64,000 nucleotides of DNA from Phragmites australis (GCF_958298935.1 NC_084937.1:27227568-27291567); one strand, 5' to 3'. Positions 1 to 11,714 are shown, numbered from the stretch's first letter. Numbers and translations are program-made. Notes: generated by a model from the letters alone, not told the origin.

Positions 1-126
1 ACTAGTACCTACTCGAGTAGAGATCATGAGATATCAGTAAAATGTAGAATACGTACAGGAGAAAGATATGTACAAGACTATTTAAGATATATCCTTAATC
101 AAAATCTCAAATGTACATAGGTTTAC

Positions 127-1964
127 CTCACTGAGAAGCTTTGGCTTGTCAATGGTTGAAAAGGTGATTTCATGCATGGGCCTGAATTGCCAGACAAGAA
201 AATTACTTTATGCTGCACAGAAACAAGCACTTCCAAAGGACAAAGAGATTTAACACGAAATATGTTTGAACTAAGATAAAATAGAAGGCAAAGGTCACTG
301 GAACCAAAGACTTCCTGTAAAGAGATCAAACGTACTGGCTAGGACGCAAATTGGCAACTAGCTGGCAGGGGTTCGAGTCCTCATTTATTCTAATTGAAAA
401 GCTGGAAGGATGCCTTTCCCCACAGTCTAATTTTCCAAGAGATCTATAGGATAAAATACAAGACTAAGGTAACTAGAATCTAGAAGCAAAGAGTACCTGT
501 AGAGAGATCGACCATTATCAGAGGTGCTATCATGATCTTGGCCTTGAGACTTGCTAGCTTCAAGAGCAAGGACCTCAAGATTTGTAGAAGAACCGAAGGC
601 GGGAGGAGGGTGTATGCTGAAAATAAAACCGTACATATTAAAACAAAAACTACACCAAAACCAAATCACCAGTAGATATATATTTTGCAGCACATGGCAT
701 GAGGCTTGAAAATAGCTGTTTGACAATCATCCAAAATATTCAACAGATGAAAAACACAAGTACCTTTGTTGCCTGTTCATCAGCCTTGAAGCAACTTCCT
801 CCCCTGCAGTGTTCGAATCAGCATCAGTCTGATTCCCATCAAGAATTGGAGATACCTAACGAATCAAGACTCTCCAATAAGGATAATAACCAATAATAGT
901 TGAAGGTCTTCAAATATGATTGCTACTGTTTTAGCACTTAATAAAAAAAGAAAAAACTTGTATGCAAAAAAAGAAGAGTTGACATTCAGAATGGATAACA
1001 TACAATCGACTAAAAAGGGGCATTGACACTGGCCAGTTCGTGGACGAGCTTAAGCTCTCACTTTGTAAGTACAGTTATTTGATGAAAGTGTAGACATTAA
1101 GCTATAGGCACGATCAAGCAAATTTCCATAGAAAGTGTAGCGCCCACAAGGAGCATGATAAAGCAAATGAGCTCATCTCAATGGACGATTAGTCTAATCC
1201 AAAATGTAATCGGTGAAAAAGTGCACATTTCTATTTCGAAAGCAATGAACCTAGAGGATAACTCAATTGACTCATGCAGTGTCGCCTTCACATTGATGAC
1301 ATAACTAAAGTAAGAAAAAGACTAGAGAACAGGAATTCTCCATTGCAGGAATGGGTCACAACCAACCAACTACAATCAACAGACAGTGAAATGATATAAT
1401 TACTGGGGAAAATCTGTGCTTGCCTTCTCTACAGGAACTAGTTAGCGGCGTTCAGAATTGCATTCGAAAATTATCACCTGCACGGCCCGGACGGCGAAAG
1501 CCGGCCGCTGCGCCGGATCCCTCGCCTGCTCCAGCAGCCTCTTATGCGTGAGCACGTCCTCCGCCCTCTCCACGTTCACATCCATGGCGTAACTGCAAAG
1601 ACCAAACAAAACCGAGGTCAGTCCTGACCGCCGGCGGCACGGCAGCAAGACCACTACTGGTGGAGCACTGGCGCCACGTCACAGTCGGGGGCAGGGCGAG
1701 CACGCACCGGGCGGGGAGGCGGTTGAAGTGGTTCCAGAGCTCCTCGTCGAACCCCGGCGCCCGCGCCTCGGGCATGCCGGAGTCGTGGAGGCGTTGGAGC
1801 ACCTCGGTGTACACCTCGAGCTTGTGGCGATGCTGCTGCTGCTGCTTCCGCGCCTGCGCCGCCGACGAGGAGGACGTCGCGGGCCCTGAGGCCGCCACCG
1901 CCCCTCCGCCGCCGGCAGCCGCGGCGTGGCTGCCGCAGCTCTCCGCGGCCTCCTCCACCGTCAT
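127..1964 (-). CDS. ACT-domain Ser/Thr protein kinase (STY8/17/46-like), 5' half, exons 1-5
   Basis: Five exons can be placed by consensus splice sites: 1708-1964, 1478-1592, 764-855, 497-616 and 127-181. All junctions keep frame, giving the first 213 codons. The start ATG at 1962-1964 opens [12 protein letters not shown]. Exons 1-2 encode the conserved block [12 protein letters not shown], then [17 protein letters not shown]; exon 4 encodes HPPPAFGSS followed by [12 protein letters not shown]; exon 5 opens the ACT domain with [15 protein letters not shown]. This order matches plant ACT-domain kinases of the STY8/STY17/STY46 group, cytosolic dual-specificity kinases known in Arabidopsis to phosphorylate chloroplast transit peptides. 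The kinase domain must lie left of the window; no further exon is visible in 1-126. A poly-Gln stretch follows the Ala/Gly/Ser-rich N-terminus. No internal stop or frame break is seen, so the gene is probably functional. Family assignment is secure; the exact paralogue is not. Confidence 0.87.
315..427 (+). mobile_element. possible tRNA-derived SINE fragment in kinase intron 4
   Basis: A perfect pol III B-box (GGTTCGAGTCC, 369-379) lies in the intron between kinase exons 4 and 5. It is followed by an AT-rich tail. A matching A-box about 45 bases upstream is poor (near 333). The remainder does not fold as a tRNA and lacks an acceptor stem. A SINE remnant is the simplest reading, but the boundaries are guesses. 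Confidence 0.35.
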
Positions 1965-2161
1965 TCGCCTTAGGCCCTCAGCCCCGCCCGCCGCTCAGGG
2001 TCTCGATCTCGCGGATTAGGAAAGCGAGCCGAGCGAGAGAAATAAAAAACCGTGCGCGGTTTTTTTGAGGAGGAGAAAGGAAATCGGAAAGTGAAGCGGC
2101 TGTGGAGAGGGGCGGAGCGGAGGTGGAGGGAGAGTGATCGTCTTGCGGTGGTCGATCACTG

Positions 2162-2169
2162 CTTATATA
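2162..2169 (-). promoter_or_regulatory. TATA box of the ACT-domain kinase gene
   Basis: The minus strand reads TATATAAG here, about 200 bases upstream of the kinase ATG. A start site near 2130-2140 would give a 5' UTR of about 170 bases that is rich in CT and GC, as is usual in grasses. Spacing and sequence are seen; promoter activity is inferred. Confidence 0.65.
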
Positions 2170-2170
2170 C

Positions 2171-3040
2171 GCCACCTCCGTGCCACCTTGGCTGCCCCGG
2201 CCGGCCGGTGCTCTTGGTCGGTCTGCCAGCTGACGGTGACACGGCCGGTGTGCTACAAGATAGGATTATGTATGTATTATCTCATCCGGTTGGATCGGAT
2301 CGCACGAGAAGCTGAATCGGATTGTTGAACCAGAGGCAAATCTGATAACGTGGTCATCTGTCGTAAATAATAACTTAAACGCGTCTCCAAAATCTGAGAC
2401 ATTTAAAATCAAGATAGACGTCTCAAGCGATAGGTGTGTATATCATTTATCTTTGTTGATTGTTTTTCTTTAGCGGGATTCTTCATCTTTGGATCTAGGA
2501 GGAGATCGATAAGCGGTACATTAGCCCGACGAAAGAGGCCGACGAGGGGCGACAAAGGACCACTGAATGGTCCGGTGGTTGCTCGGAGAAGCTCTAAAAC
2601 AGAGAGATTGGTGCGACAACAAGCTGTGAGAGTGGAACCGGCTACGAGGCACTACCGGAGACGGCGAGAGGAGGGGTTGATCGGGGGAGCACGAGGTTCA
2701 TCATGAGAGGTGGGGTGGGGACGTAACCTGTTTCTATCCATCGAGTGGTAAAGACGACTGTAAGCCGTTAAATGCCCAGTCATATCTCACGATCGTTGCT
2801 TGAGAATTTTTTTTATAGAAAATACAGGTTGCTGAAATATAGTATTACCTAACTTAAACAGGTGTAAAATAATAGAATATATAGAGACGCCATGAATCTT
2901 CATGGATGGCATTTAATCAATTTTAATCAACATAAATCTTACAGTAATTACGACTCGACTCGATCATAAAGTGAAATAATGTTGAGCTCATAATTCAGAC
3001 TTTTTTATGCACCAAAAGATGAAGCAGAGTTAGATCAGGG
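2171..3040. other. intergenic, upstream of the kinase gene
   Basis: This stretch holds the distal promoter of the kinase gene and then AT-rich DNA. A GC-rich open stretch at 2434-2706 is Arg-rich on translation and matches nothing I recognise. No gene or element boundary is visible. Confidence 0.4.
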
Positions 3041-3240
3041 CAGATCTTCAAGGGGCGTGGAGGCTAAGCCCTTTTTTCATTTTTTATTTTTTTTTTAACA
3101 CTGGCCCCCTTTCCGGAGGTTTTTTTAGTCTTTACGAGGCGTGCATCCCGCGCAGCCCTCGTGGCTCGAACACGGGTGGCTCAGGAGGGGAGCTCCTTCT
3201 CCTCCGTCACTACCAGCCGAGCTAAGGCTTAGATGTATTG
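3041..3240 (-). mobile_element. tRNA-derived SINE-like element
   Basis: On the minus strand an A-box-like TAGCTCGGCTGGTA (3211-3224) is followed about 40 bases later by a B-box-like GTGTTCGAGCC (3163-3173). The 3' side then runs into an A/T-rich tail (about 3070-3110). This is the internal pol III promoter layout of tRNA-derived SINEs. A/B spacing and orientation are seen directly. Family and exact ends are not determined, and no target duplication was found. Confidence 0.45.
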
Positions 3241-4149
3241 GAGGGTAAACCCTTTACTCTCTACTGCTCTATGGAGAGAAAGAAGAGAGAACGAGAAGAA
3301 TAGAAAGAAAGAAAAAAAGAAGAGGAAGAAAAGATGAGCTCCTTACAACGTATCATAAGTCCGCCACTGAATTAGACTAAGAGAAACGAGATAATAAGCT
3401 ATTAAAATTCGACAAACAAATCAAGCTAAAAATAATAAACTTGCATGCACGAGGTATACCAGGTCGATCACATGTTGTGTTCAGCAGAAGGCATGGTTTG
3501 GGCCTCATGACCATGGGTTAAGGCCACTAATTAAGCTCTCTATGCTGTGGGCAAAGGCAAAACTGCGAGTCCTCACGTGTGGTACACAGTTCTCCATCCC
3601 CTGGAAAGCGAGGAATGTGGGTCCAGAATGGGACCGCGACGAGCCCGCCGGAGGGAGTAAAGAAAGCGAGGAATGGCCTGCTGGAACGGAGCTTGGAATA
3701 TGCCCGGGTAGCAGCGTCGTCGTCGTCCTTGCTGAGCTCGCGGGCGGATAAGAAGGCCCAGTCAGCACCACACCACGGCGAGGTTAATCTGGTCGTGAGG
3801 TTTATTGCTGTCTAATCTGGTCATGACAAAATCATTTTAGTTATTCGCCTTGGTTGTCCCATGCAGATGGAGATGCAGATTACGATTGTAAGTAGGATAG
3901 AAATTAACCTCTAAGCCGTGCATGGTAAACCTTGGGCTTCAATTACTGCATGCGTCATCTTCTTCTTTCGGACATATTGTATATATATTCTCGTGGAGTG
4001 CGGCGGCCGAAAGTTTTTTAAAGGCCAAGAAGATGCAACCAAACGTACTGTTTGAGAAAAGGTACATTGCTCCATTACGAACAATTCGCTTTTTTGCAAT
4101 ATATATATCATCGTACGGAGAAGGAGGCTCGTCAAGATCACGAGTTCCT
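3241..4149. other. intergenic, no recognised gene
   Basis: A purine-rich GAAAGAA tract lies at about 3270-3335. The rest is mixed-composition DNA. Several short overlapping reading frames at 3505-3815 and 3911-4141 show no protein motif on either strand. Confidence 0.4.
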
Positions 4150-6131
4150 ATCGTCATCTATTGGGGTGGGAGTCCTTGCTTCGTCAAGACCAAGGCGACC
4201 GCATGGAGTTGAACATCCTTCAGGGAGGTTCTGGGACAACGATAGGGTCTCTGAATCGGAGGAGAGTGATTCTGAGGCAATAAGCATGTCGGAGCTGGTA
4301 AGGGTGGCCAAGGCGGCGGGGTTCACGGAGGTAGATCTTTTGGTAGCAGAGGCTGATTTGCCTTCGCCGTTTGATGCTAAGGTAACTTCTTCAACAGAAT
4401 TTGCAGGGACGGACAGAAGGGGGCATCTGTCGAGGAGAATCACTGACGCCATTGTTCATCGGAGGGTGGAGGCTCGGCCATGGCGTGGGCGTTTACTGCC
4501 TCCCAGGGTCTCGCCACCTCTTACGTTTGGCAACGTTTTGAAGACTGTGACACCAGGAAGACGGCGAGGTAAATCTTGACCGCCGCAGTTGGTTGGGTTG
4601 TCCGGTCGCTTGGAGCCGTCATCTCCGATGACGGCAGCAAGATCTCGATTCGTTCTTTGCGGAGATCGGGCGTATTCTAAGGAGAATTCAAATCCAAAAT
4701 TAAAGAAGGTTGGGCCACAGTTGTTGGATAGTTAGCCCGTACTGTAGCCCAGCATTCCCTTTTCGGGCCACCATGGGTCTGGTCGCCCTCTTCTCCAAAA
4801 CTTGGAAGTGACGCCAATCAAACCCTATGGCATTGTATTCTCATCTGACTCTCTACGTGTGCGGTCATACGCAGAGGTCGTCAAGGAAGGCATGGAGAGT
4901 GGAGGTGCTAACCAGGCGACGCAACATGGTGGTGGTTCTCCTAGCTGCGGATTTGCTTGGGGCAATAGTGGAGACCAGTGCAGTGTTGTCGGGCAGGGTG
5001 GATTTAAAATGGCGGACCTTGTCTTTCAGATGGGTCATGGCGGAAGAGGGTATGCTTATGGTGTGCACGGTGGATACCAAGGCGTCTGGTATACTTACGG
5101 TGGTCGTGGTGGAGGCCGGTACCCCCATTATCATCGTGGCCATTTCGGTGGTCGTGTCGGCCACTATGGTGATTTCCATGGAGCTCCAGCACCGCATCAA
5201 GGTGCTCAACCTTTCCAAGGGCACATGGGAGGTCCTGCTGTTGGGGCCGCTACACCAGACACTCCTTAGTTGGGTGTTCATATGGGTGCGACACTCCAAG
5301 GTTCATCGACTTCTGGTGTTGCTTCGGGAGCTCTACAGGCAAAGGTGGACCCTAAAGTGGTCATCGGTGCTGCTGAGGTCGCTCAGACCGCTCAACCTGT
5401 GACATGAGGACTTAATGGTGGAGGAGGGCTGACAGTAGATGGTTCGGAGCCTATTGCTAGTTTGGCAGTATCACAGGGAGGGGCCGGAGGTCTTGCCGGC
5501 ATTGCTCCAATGGTTGTGGAGATACCTGAATCTTCTGGTCAGGGAGTAGCGGAGGACGGTACCGGTAAAGCTATTTGTTTCCGTTGTTATACAAAAGGCC
5601 ATGTGTAAGAGGATTGTTCCAAGATTTTGTTTTGCGACATCTATGAAAGTGAGGAGCATGTAAGTCATAGATGCCCTCCCTTGAAAGCAGTCAAACTGAT
5701 CACTGTTTCGTGTGGCTTTGCAATGGAAGGCTTAGGATTTTACTATATCCCACACTCATCTAGCCAGAAAACTAAGAATGGGTCCCAAACAGCCTTGGTA
5801 AAAGTGATTGAGGGTTCCTTTTTCGTAGCTAATGTCACAGCGGAGCTCCAAAGATTAATTCCTGGTAGATGGAAGTGGGTTGTGGAGGAAAATGGAGATA
5901 ACACGTTTCAAACCATCTTTCCATCCAAAACTGAATTAAAGCATATGGTGGAATGGAATGTGGTCCAAACTAAGACACAAAATGCTATGATGGTGATCAA
6001 GAAGCGAGGTGAAAGTGAAGAGATTAAGTATATCATACCAAAGGTATGGCTCTAGTTCTGGGAATTGTCAAAGGAGCTAAGAGACTTTCTTAACATTTGG
6101 GCTGTTGGATCCGACGTCTTGTTAGGTGAAA
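4150..6131 (+). pseudogene. decayed LINE ORF1 (zinc-knuckle, DUF4283-type) remnant
   Basis: Three broken blocks run in order on the plus strand. Block 4229-4579 encodes an acidic stretch (SESEESDSEAIS) and AKAAGFTEVDLL, typical of grass LINE ORF1 N-termini. Block 4802-5269 is a Gly/His/Tyr-rich low-complexity region. Block 5570-6131 carries two CCHC-type knuckles followed by an RNA-binding domain of DUF4283 type (around RLIPGRWKWVVEENGDN). The first knuckle contains an in-frame stop. In the second, the second Cys is replaced by Tyr (CDIYESEEHVSHRC). Homology fades at about 6131 with no endonuclease or RT behind it. ORF1 proteins of plant LINEs bind element RNA; this copy cannot, given its stops and frame breaks. 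Confidence 0.7.
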
Positions 6132-9100
6132 TATTATGAAAAGTGTAGTAATACTACATAAGACTTTGTATGACCTTCACTGTAAGAAATTCGATTTTCC
6201 GATACAACGGCGTATTCATTTCCAGTATTACCGCTTCCGATTTCATTTGAAAAAAAAAGTTGAACTGAAAACGTTTTCCCATTGTTTCCTGCCCCTAACC
6301 AGTAACCACTGCGCATGTGTTTTATCTTTACCACAAAAACCTAATGCCACGTTTCGCCCGCCCGTCCACCTCCATGTCGTGCCTTTGGCGTGTTCCAATC
6401 GAGTCGGCATCATCGAGGGCCAAGGCCAACATATGAAAATTTCTTTTTTGTTCATGCTAACTTACCCCTGATATTGCATCCTCGCCGTTCTTCTTCTTTT
6501 TTTTCCCCCACAAGAGCATCCTCACCGTTCATGCTCTCCAAAAAGGCAAAAACGGCTGGTCTCAAAAAGAAAAAAAGGGCAAAAACGGCTCTAGTGAAAA
6601 ACAATACAGGAAGAAGGATACCCATACTGCAATCACTGACATGTTTCGCAATTCCTCAAAACTCACAAGAATAAAGAGTTACATAAGGAGATTTAGTCAG
6701 GGCCCATAGCCCATTGTGCGTATTTCATTGGGCTGAGGCCTCTGTTGATGGCGCCGCTTTTCTGCATTGCTCAGACAAATGGAACAGAACCAGATAGATG
6801 CATGACAATTGTTTTAAATCTAACATGTATAATTGTGTAGTCAAACTATCTCTCTATGGGAAAAAACAAATGGACGGTTTTTTCAGGTGATAATACTACT
6901 CTAGGACTGGTTGACTACTATAACTCTTTATTCTTTTGAGTTTTGAGTGAATGTGGATTTAGAAACTAATGGACAATTTTTTCAAAACCCAGACTAATAG
7001 GCATTGGGCGAACTGTAGGACATAATGGTGCTCATTGGAAGTGAACATCTCCATGATCCCAGCATGATTCCTACTTGAACTTGGGGATATATTCAAAGCC
7101 CAAATGAAAATAAGAGCTGTTCACATCTCATTAACGGTCACGATGCCATTGACGAGGATTTGCATCGTTTTGCCTAGCTTATCTATGTACTGCCCAGTTC
7201 GTGACGTCACATACTCACATGCTATCCTTACAGACATGCAAGTCTCACTCTCGCATTCGAATAAAAAAGATTATGTTGAGTACAATGCTTCGCCAGAAAT
7301 GCAATTCTCGCACCGGAGAAAAGATTGACAGGATGCTAACTAATCTACGTGGGCTGTAAAGGAAAGGAAAATGGTCTGCAAGGCTTCAGGCCCAAGCCCA
7401 TAGAACAATAGAACGATTAGTACACGTGGGCTTAGGAAGGCCTCCGCAGGAACTGGCTAAAAAAGGAGTCCCAAATTTGCGTATACAGTATGCTCTTGGT
7501 TTCTAAGGGTACGTTTGGTTCCTGCACAATGTTTTGTAAAATTATATTGTATAAGTAGGTAAAAGAAAAACAAGTTGAAGGTAAATATATTTATTGAGAA
7601 AAATAATGTTTAGTTTGCTATACTTATCTGGACATGTCGAGCTGAATTTATGTTTGATTGGCTGAATCTGAAGCTATATGAGCGTATGTATGAGTTGAGA
7701 TTGTGATTGGTTAATCAGATTACGATGATTTTTATGACATTGACAATTAGATTCATCTGTATAAGTGAATACAAAGTCTGCATCCGTCGAGCTCAGTTGC
7801 GAAGCTTCACTCCTGAGCTAAGATGAGATTGTATATTTTCACGTGCCAGATCAGGCTACAATAGTGAATACATACAACTAAACGTACTTTTTTTCGAGAT
7901 TCTACACATCTGTTAAGTCAGGATAGGGAAGATTCGGGAAACTAGATACACGCTAAAATCTTATCTGGTTGGTAGGCCTCTTTTTGGCAAATAAAAAAAG
8001 AAGAAGAAAGAAACTGTGTGTTCCTGGTTTTACTATTTGATCCGTTGCAAGATGGCAATACAAAAAAATCTGGTTTTACTATTTGACCGGAACTCCTGCT
8101 TCTTCGTCTTTCCTGCGCTTGGAAGAAGAATTAGTAAAAGAAAAAAAAAATATGGTGACCGTTAACGGTTGACCCAAGAGAGCTGCAAGTTGAGCTAGCG
8201 ATGCACGAAAGCCGGCCATTCCATCACTCGAGAGGACGAGGGAAACGACAGGGCACCTTGGTCCCACTCATCTTCACGCAAACGCAAGACTGTTTCTTCT
8301 CAGGAAAGCAAACTGCTGACATCCTTATATCCTATATAGCTGTGTGCAGATCTTGCAGCAACCAAGAGAATCGGAAATGTCAATGAGAAGACCCAGTCCA
8401 ATCTGCCTCTGTGTTTTCTGCGACTTGAGGAAAAAGTATAAGCTCTGACTGTCCTTTTTGCTCCATCCACCTAACAAGACGATGGAACGTGACTCGACGA
8501 CGCTGTGCTAACTTCGCCTGGTCGCAACATCGCAAGCTCGGGCCTCGTTTTCTGCATGCCTTTCCCCGCAGGTCGCGCAACAGTGCAGCACACACCTGCA
8601 CATCAAGAGAGTGATCGTCGTCTCCTTGTTGTACTGTCTGTTCTGTCGTATTGTTGGATTGGCGACCCGGATCCTGTCCTCCCAGGAGGATCGCCTCCCC
8701 TACAATTATCTATGTGGTACGATCAGTTCTTAGTGTAGTACAGCAGTACTGGATTTCAGTTCTTAACGATGATTCACGCATCACGGCGAGGAAGATGCAG
8801 AACGGAATGTGCGCCCATGCCGTACGAGAAGGTTGGAATTATTTCAGCGATTCTCGGTCCCATGCCGTAGAAAGAAAACCGCAAGCAAACAAGAACAGAA
8901 TGTTCATCCCATGCAATGACGGATTGAGAGCCACTAAACAGGAAAGCTCTAATTCTTCTTCTTCCTTTCTTCTTCCTGTTCTATGCTCAAAAAACTGAAG
9001 GCGGTTCTAGCTTCTTCTTTCTATTCTATGCTAAAAAACTGAAGGCGGGAGAGCTTGAGCCCCCTTCCATGCCCGAGATGGATCCGCCCATGGTCACCGC

Positions 9101-9205
9101 AGATAAAAAGTCAATGCTACTCAACACCAACTCCAGCTAATTGAGGTTCCTACCCGATCTCACCAAAAGCAAAATGAAACGCTAATCATGTAGTGGAGTA
9201 GATCT
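6132..9205. other. intergenic, no recognised gene
   Basis: About 3 kb of AT-rich DNA with only short frames. A poly-A/T-rich patch lies at 6490-6600. A GTTTGGTTCC motif at 7512-7521 recalls MITE ends, but no inverted partner was found. No splice-supported exon chain was seen. Confidence 0.4.
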
Positions 9206-9214
9206 TACAAGAGA

Positions 9215-9616
9215 AAAAGGCAAAAATCCAAAATTAGATAATATATTTAAACGTATTTATCAAAATAGATAACATATTATCGTATTTACAAATTTAACAT
9301 CCATATTTGACGTATTATTTTACGCCGAAAACACATATTCGGCATACCGTGTAGCGAAAACGGCATTGTAGCCCGTATTGAACATGCCGAATAAAGTTGA
9401 TATTCTGCACATAATATGCTGAGTATGGACTACAGTACCATATCCGGCACACGGTGTACAAAATATGATCGAGCCCGCGGTTTTTCGGCATACGATGTAC
9501 TAAAATTTCATTTTCGGTTAATGGTGTGCCAAATCCAAATACTAAAATTGTAAAAACAATAACATGTTACCTATTTCAGTAAATACGCTCATTTATATTA
9601 TCTAGACAAAAACCTA
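9215..9616. mobile_element. Mutator-type MITE with long terminal inverted repeats
   Basis: A 402-bp element is bounded by perfect 9-bp direct repeats tacaagaga at 9206-9214 and 9617-9625. Its two ends are long imperfect inverted repeats of about 60-70 bases; one conserved part is AGATAATATA followed by CGTATTTA on each end. A 9-bp target duplication plus long TIRs is the signature of Mutator-like elements. No coding capacity is present, so it is non-autonomous. The interior holds several diverged copies of a TCGGCATAC motif followed by GTGTA. It sits about 230 bases beyond the stop codon of the first BAHD gene and may lie in or near its 3' UTR. Confidence 0.8.
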
Positions 9617-9847
9617 TACAAGAGAGCAAATACTTTACATAGATTTTAGAATACCAGGAAACCATGCACAGCTACTAATCTAGTGGGAGTATTACACTCT
9701 CCCTACATGTGCATATGTATGCACTGGAATGGAAATTCGGGATGCATACACATTTACGGAAACACGATATGCGGCGGCGATAATCAACGGCTGCATGCAA
9801 AAGCAGAGTATCAATAGCCGTAATACGACATAATTGTACTGCTCTGG

Positions 9848-11155
9848 CTACTCCATGGAGTAGCAGCACTGCTTGAAGGCCTCGAGGTTGTGCTCGAACA
9901 CCGGCACGAAGGCGTCGACGCTGCCGTCGCCGAGGTACGAGGGCACGAGGAAGAGCATCCCCTCCGTCGGGAAGTAGGATGGCATGAAGTAGGTCGGGCT
10001 GCCGGCGCCGAAGTCCAGATCGTAGAACGGGAACGTCAGCCAGCTGTCCACCTCCAGGTCCGGGCACAGCACGTCCTTGAGCACGGCCGTCTTCTCCAGC
10101 CCTTCCTTCTCCACCGCGCCGGAGCTCGCGAAGTCCACGAAGGACTGGAAGTAGGCGCCGTCCACCCGCGCCACCGCGTCGTGGATCGCCTGCGCCGCGT
10201 GCTTCAGCGGTCGGTTCAGGAGGTCGCTCACCGTGGCGCGCGGGAACGCCCAGAGGACGTGGTTGCCGAAGTAGCCGGGCGGCGCGGCGAGGCGCACCCG
10301 CCCGTCGACGGAGATGCGGATGGTGGAGGCCTGGTGCGGGTTGCCGACCCCGCGCGCGCGCGTCATGGTGCGCCACACGTGGGCGAGGATGGTCTCGAAC
10401 CGGCTGAACGGGCGGCCGCGTCCTTCCGACGCCATGGCACGGAGCCCCGCGATGAAGTCCTTGGTGAAATGCACCTTGTGGATCACGATGTTGTGTTGGG
10501 TCTCGCCGTGGGCCGCGGTGTGGGACGTCGGCGCGGGACGATAGTACTCAACACCGCGGTGCTCGAACTCGACCCGCGGCGGGTCACGCGGCGGGAAGAG
10601 GTCCGGGTGGTGGTGCGGCGGCGACTGATCCATGGGGAGCCCGCGCGCGGCGCGTCCCCACGCGACGAGGAAGTCGCTGGTGGCATGCCCGTCTGCCACG
10701 GCGTGGTTGGCGGTGAACCCCACAGCGAGCGAGCCGCACGCGAACCGCGTGAGCTGCACCTGCACCACCTCCTCGATGTCGCCCTCGAGGTCGGGGTGCA
10801 GCTGCAGCACGACGGGCGACGGCTTCGTCGGCGCTATGTCGGCGAGGCGCGCGTCCACTGACGCCTCGACGAGCCGCGCGCCGCGGTCGTTGAGCAGAAC
10901 CCCGGGGGCGCCGTCCGGGCCCGGGCGGACCTGGCCGGCGAACAGCCGGTACACACCCAACACCGCGGCAAGGCCGCGCTCGATGTCGGCGGTGGAGGGC
11001 CCCGGCGGCGAGAAGGCGTAGATGATGGCCATCTGTATGTGGTACGTGACCTTGTCGAACACCGAGGACGGCACGTGCTCGGTGGTGTCGGGCCGCGGTG
11101 CGCCCGCCGGGTAGGACGGCCTCACGAGCTTGGAGCTCACCACCTTCACCTCCAT
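9848..11155 (-). CDS. BAHD acyltransferase (amide-forming hydroxycinnamoyl/benzoyl transferase type), copy 1
   Basis: Intact single-exon gene of 435 aa, the normal length for BAHD enzymes. The start chosen is the ATG at 11153-11155 (MEVKVVSSKL), because the second BAHD copy aligns from exactly this residue; the frame stays open further upstream but that part is not conserved. The catalytic HxxxD motif is HAVAD (H151-D155), where His acts as general base moving an acyl group from acyl-CoA to an acceptor. The structural DFGWG motif appears as DFGAG (381-385). Overall features, including SRFETILAHVWRTMTRARG, place it with grass N-acyltransferases acting on amines such as tryptamine, tyramine, putrescine or agmatine, making phenolamides; the substrate is inference. 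These enzymes are cytosolic and no targeting peptide is seen. Its partner copy lies at 35312-36613 in the same orientation. Confidence 0.93.
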   Translation of the reverse strand: MEVKVVSSKLVRPSYPAGAPRPDTTEHVPSSVFDKVTYHIQMAIIYAFSPPGPSTADIERGLAAVLGVYRLFAGQVRPGPDGAPGVLLNDRGARLVEASVDARLADIAPTKPSPVVLQLHPDLEGDIEEVVQVQLTRFACGSLAVGFTANHAVADGHATSDFLVAWGRAARGLPMDQSPPHHHPDLFPPRDPPRVEFEHRGVEYYRPAPTSHTAAHGETQHNIVIHKVHFTKDFIAGLRAMASEGRGRPFSRFETILAHVWRTMTRARGVGNPHQASTIRISVDGRVRLAAPPGYFGNHVLWAFPRATVSDLLNRPLKHAAQAIHDAVARVDGAYFQSFVDFASSGAVEKEGLEKTAVLKDVLCPDLEVDSWLTFPFYDLDFGAGSPTYFMPSYFPTEGMLFLVPSYLGDGSVDAFVPVFEHNLEAFKQCCYSME

Positions 11156-11336
11156 GGCAATGGACCGAGCACCAGCAAGCAGCAAGGCAGCAACTACTCG
11201 CGTTTGTTCGTTTGCTTGCTCGCCCGCCCGCCCGCTCACTCTCCCAGTCACCTCTGGCTCTGCGTGATAGTATCTAGACTCTAGCGCGTGGCACTGCAGT
11301 TCTGTTGCTCGCCGTCGTGCTCTGCCCGTCACGCGC

Positions 11337-11349
11337 GCGCTATAAATTG
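11337..11349 (-). promoter_or_regulatory. candidate TATA element of BAHD copy 1
   Basis: The minus strand reads CCAATTTATAGCG, about 185 bases upstream of the chosen ATG, close to the spacing of the clear TATA box in BAHD copy 2. The element is weaker than a canonical TATAAA on this strand. Confidence 0.35.
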
Positions 11350-11714
11350 GCAGCGCGCGGGCGGGAGTAGGTGGTGAACCGGCAACTGATTACGCTGTCG
11401 TGCCGATCGATCGGTGGAGAGACCCGTTCGGCATTATTCGTAGGATCGATGCATAGGTGGCATGGCGATTACGCACATGGCCAACCCACCCCTTGACACT
11501 CGATCACCCTCCTTGTTTCCTAAGGGGCCGGGAGAAGTACCCATATCCATCGCCGGTTGACATTTTCTGCACGGCCACCGACCGATAAACACACTGTACT
11601 GTACCTTCGTCGTCACGCGCGGTATCTGCATCGTCACAGCACTATGATCCGTGTCCATGATGTGGACGTGAAAAGTTGTCGCATCATCAAACACTGGGTA
11701 CTTCCTGTTTAATC
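11350..11714. other. upstream region of BAHD copy 1
   Basis: About 365 bases between the candidate core promoter and the LTR element that begins at 11715. No further feature is evident. Any distal control DNA of this gene is limited to this interval unless it lies within transposon sequence. Confidence 0.4.

Noticed and set aside
333..400. Possible tRNA gene around GGTTCGAGTCC
   Set aside because: No acceptor-stem pairing and no anticodon arm could be drawn; kept only as a SINE-like fragment.
2434..2706. Arg-rich open frame upstream of the kinase
   Set aside because: No recognisable domain; composition-driven; on the opposite strand to the kinase gene.
7507..7990. MITE suggested by GTACGTTTGGTT at 7510 and CTGGTTGGTAGG at 7964
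   Set aside because: The two motifs are in direct, not inverted, orientation and no target duplication is seen.
9890..10861. 323-codon plus-strand open frame opposite BAHD copy 1 (and a 354-codon one at 35354-36418 opposite copy 2)
   Set aside because: GC-rich third positions keep the opposite strand open; the translations are Arg/Gly/His-rich, lack known domains, and the conserved protein is clearly the BAHD on the minus strand.
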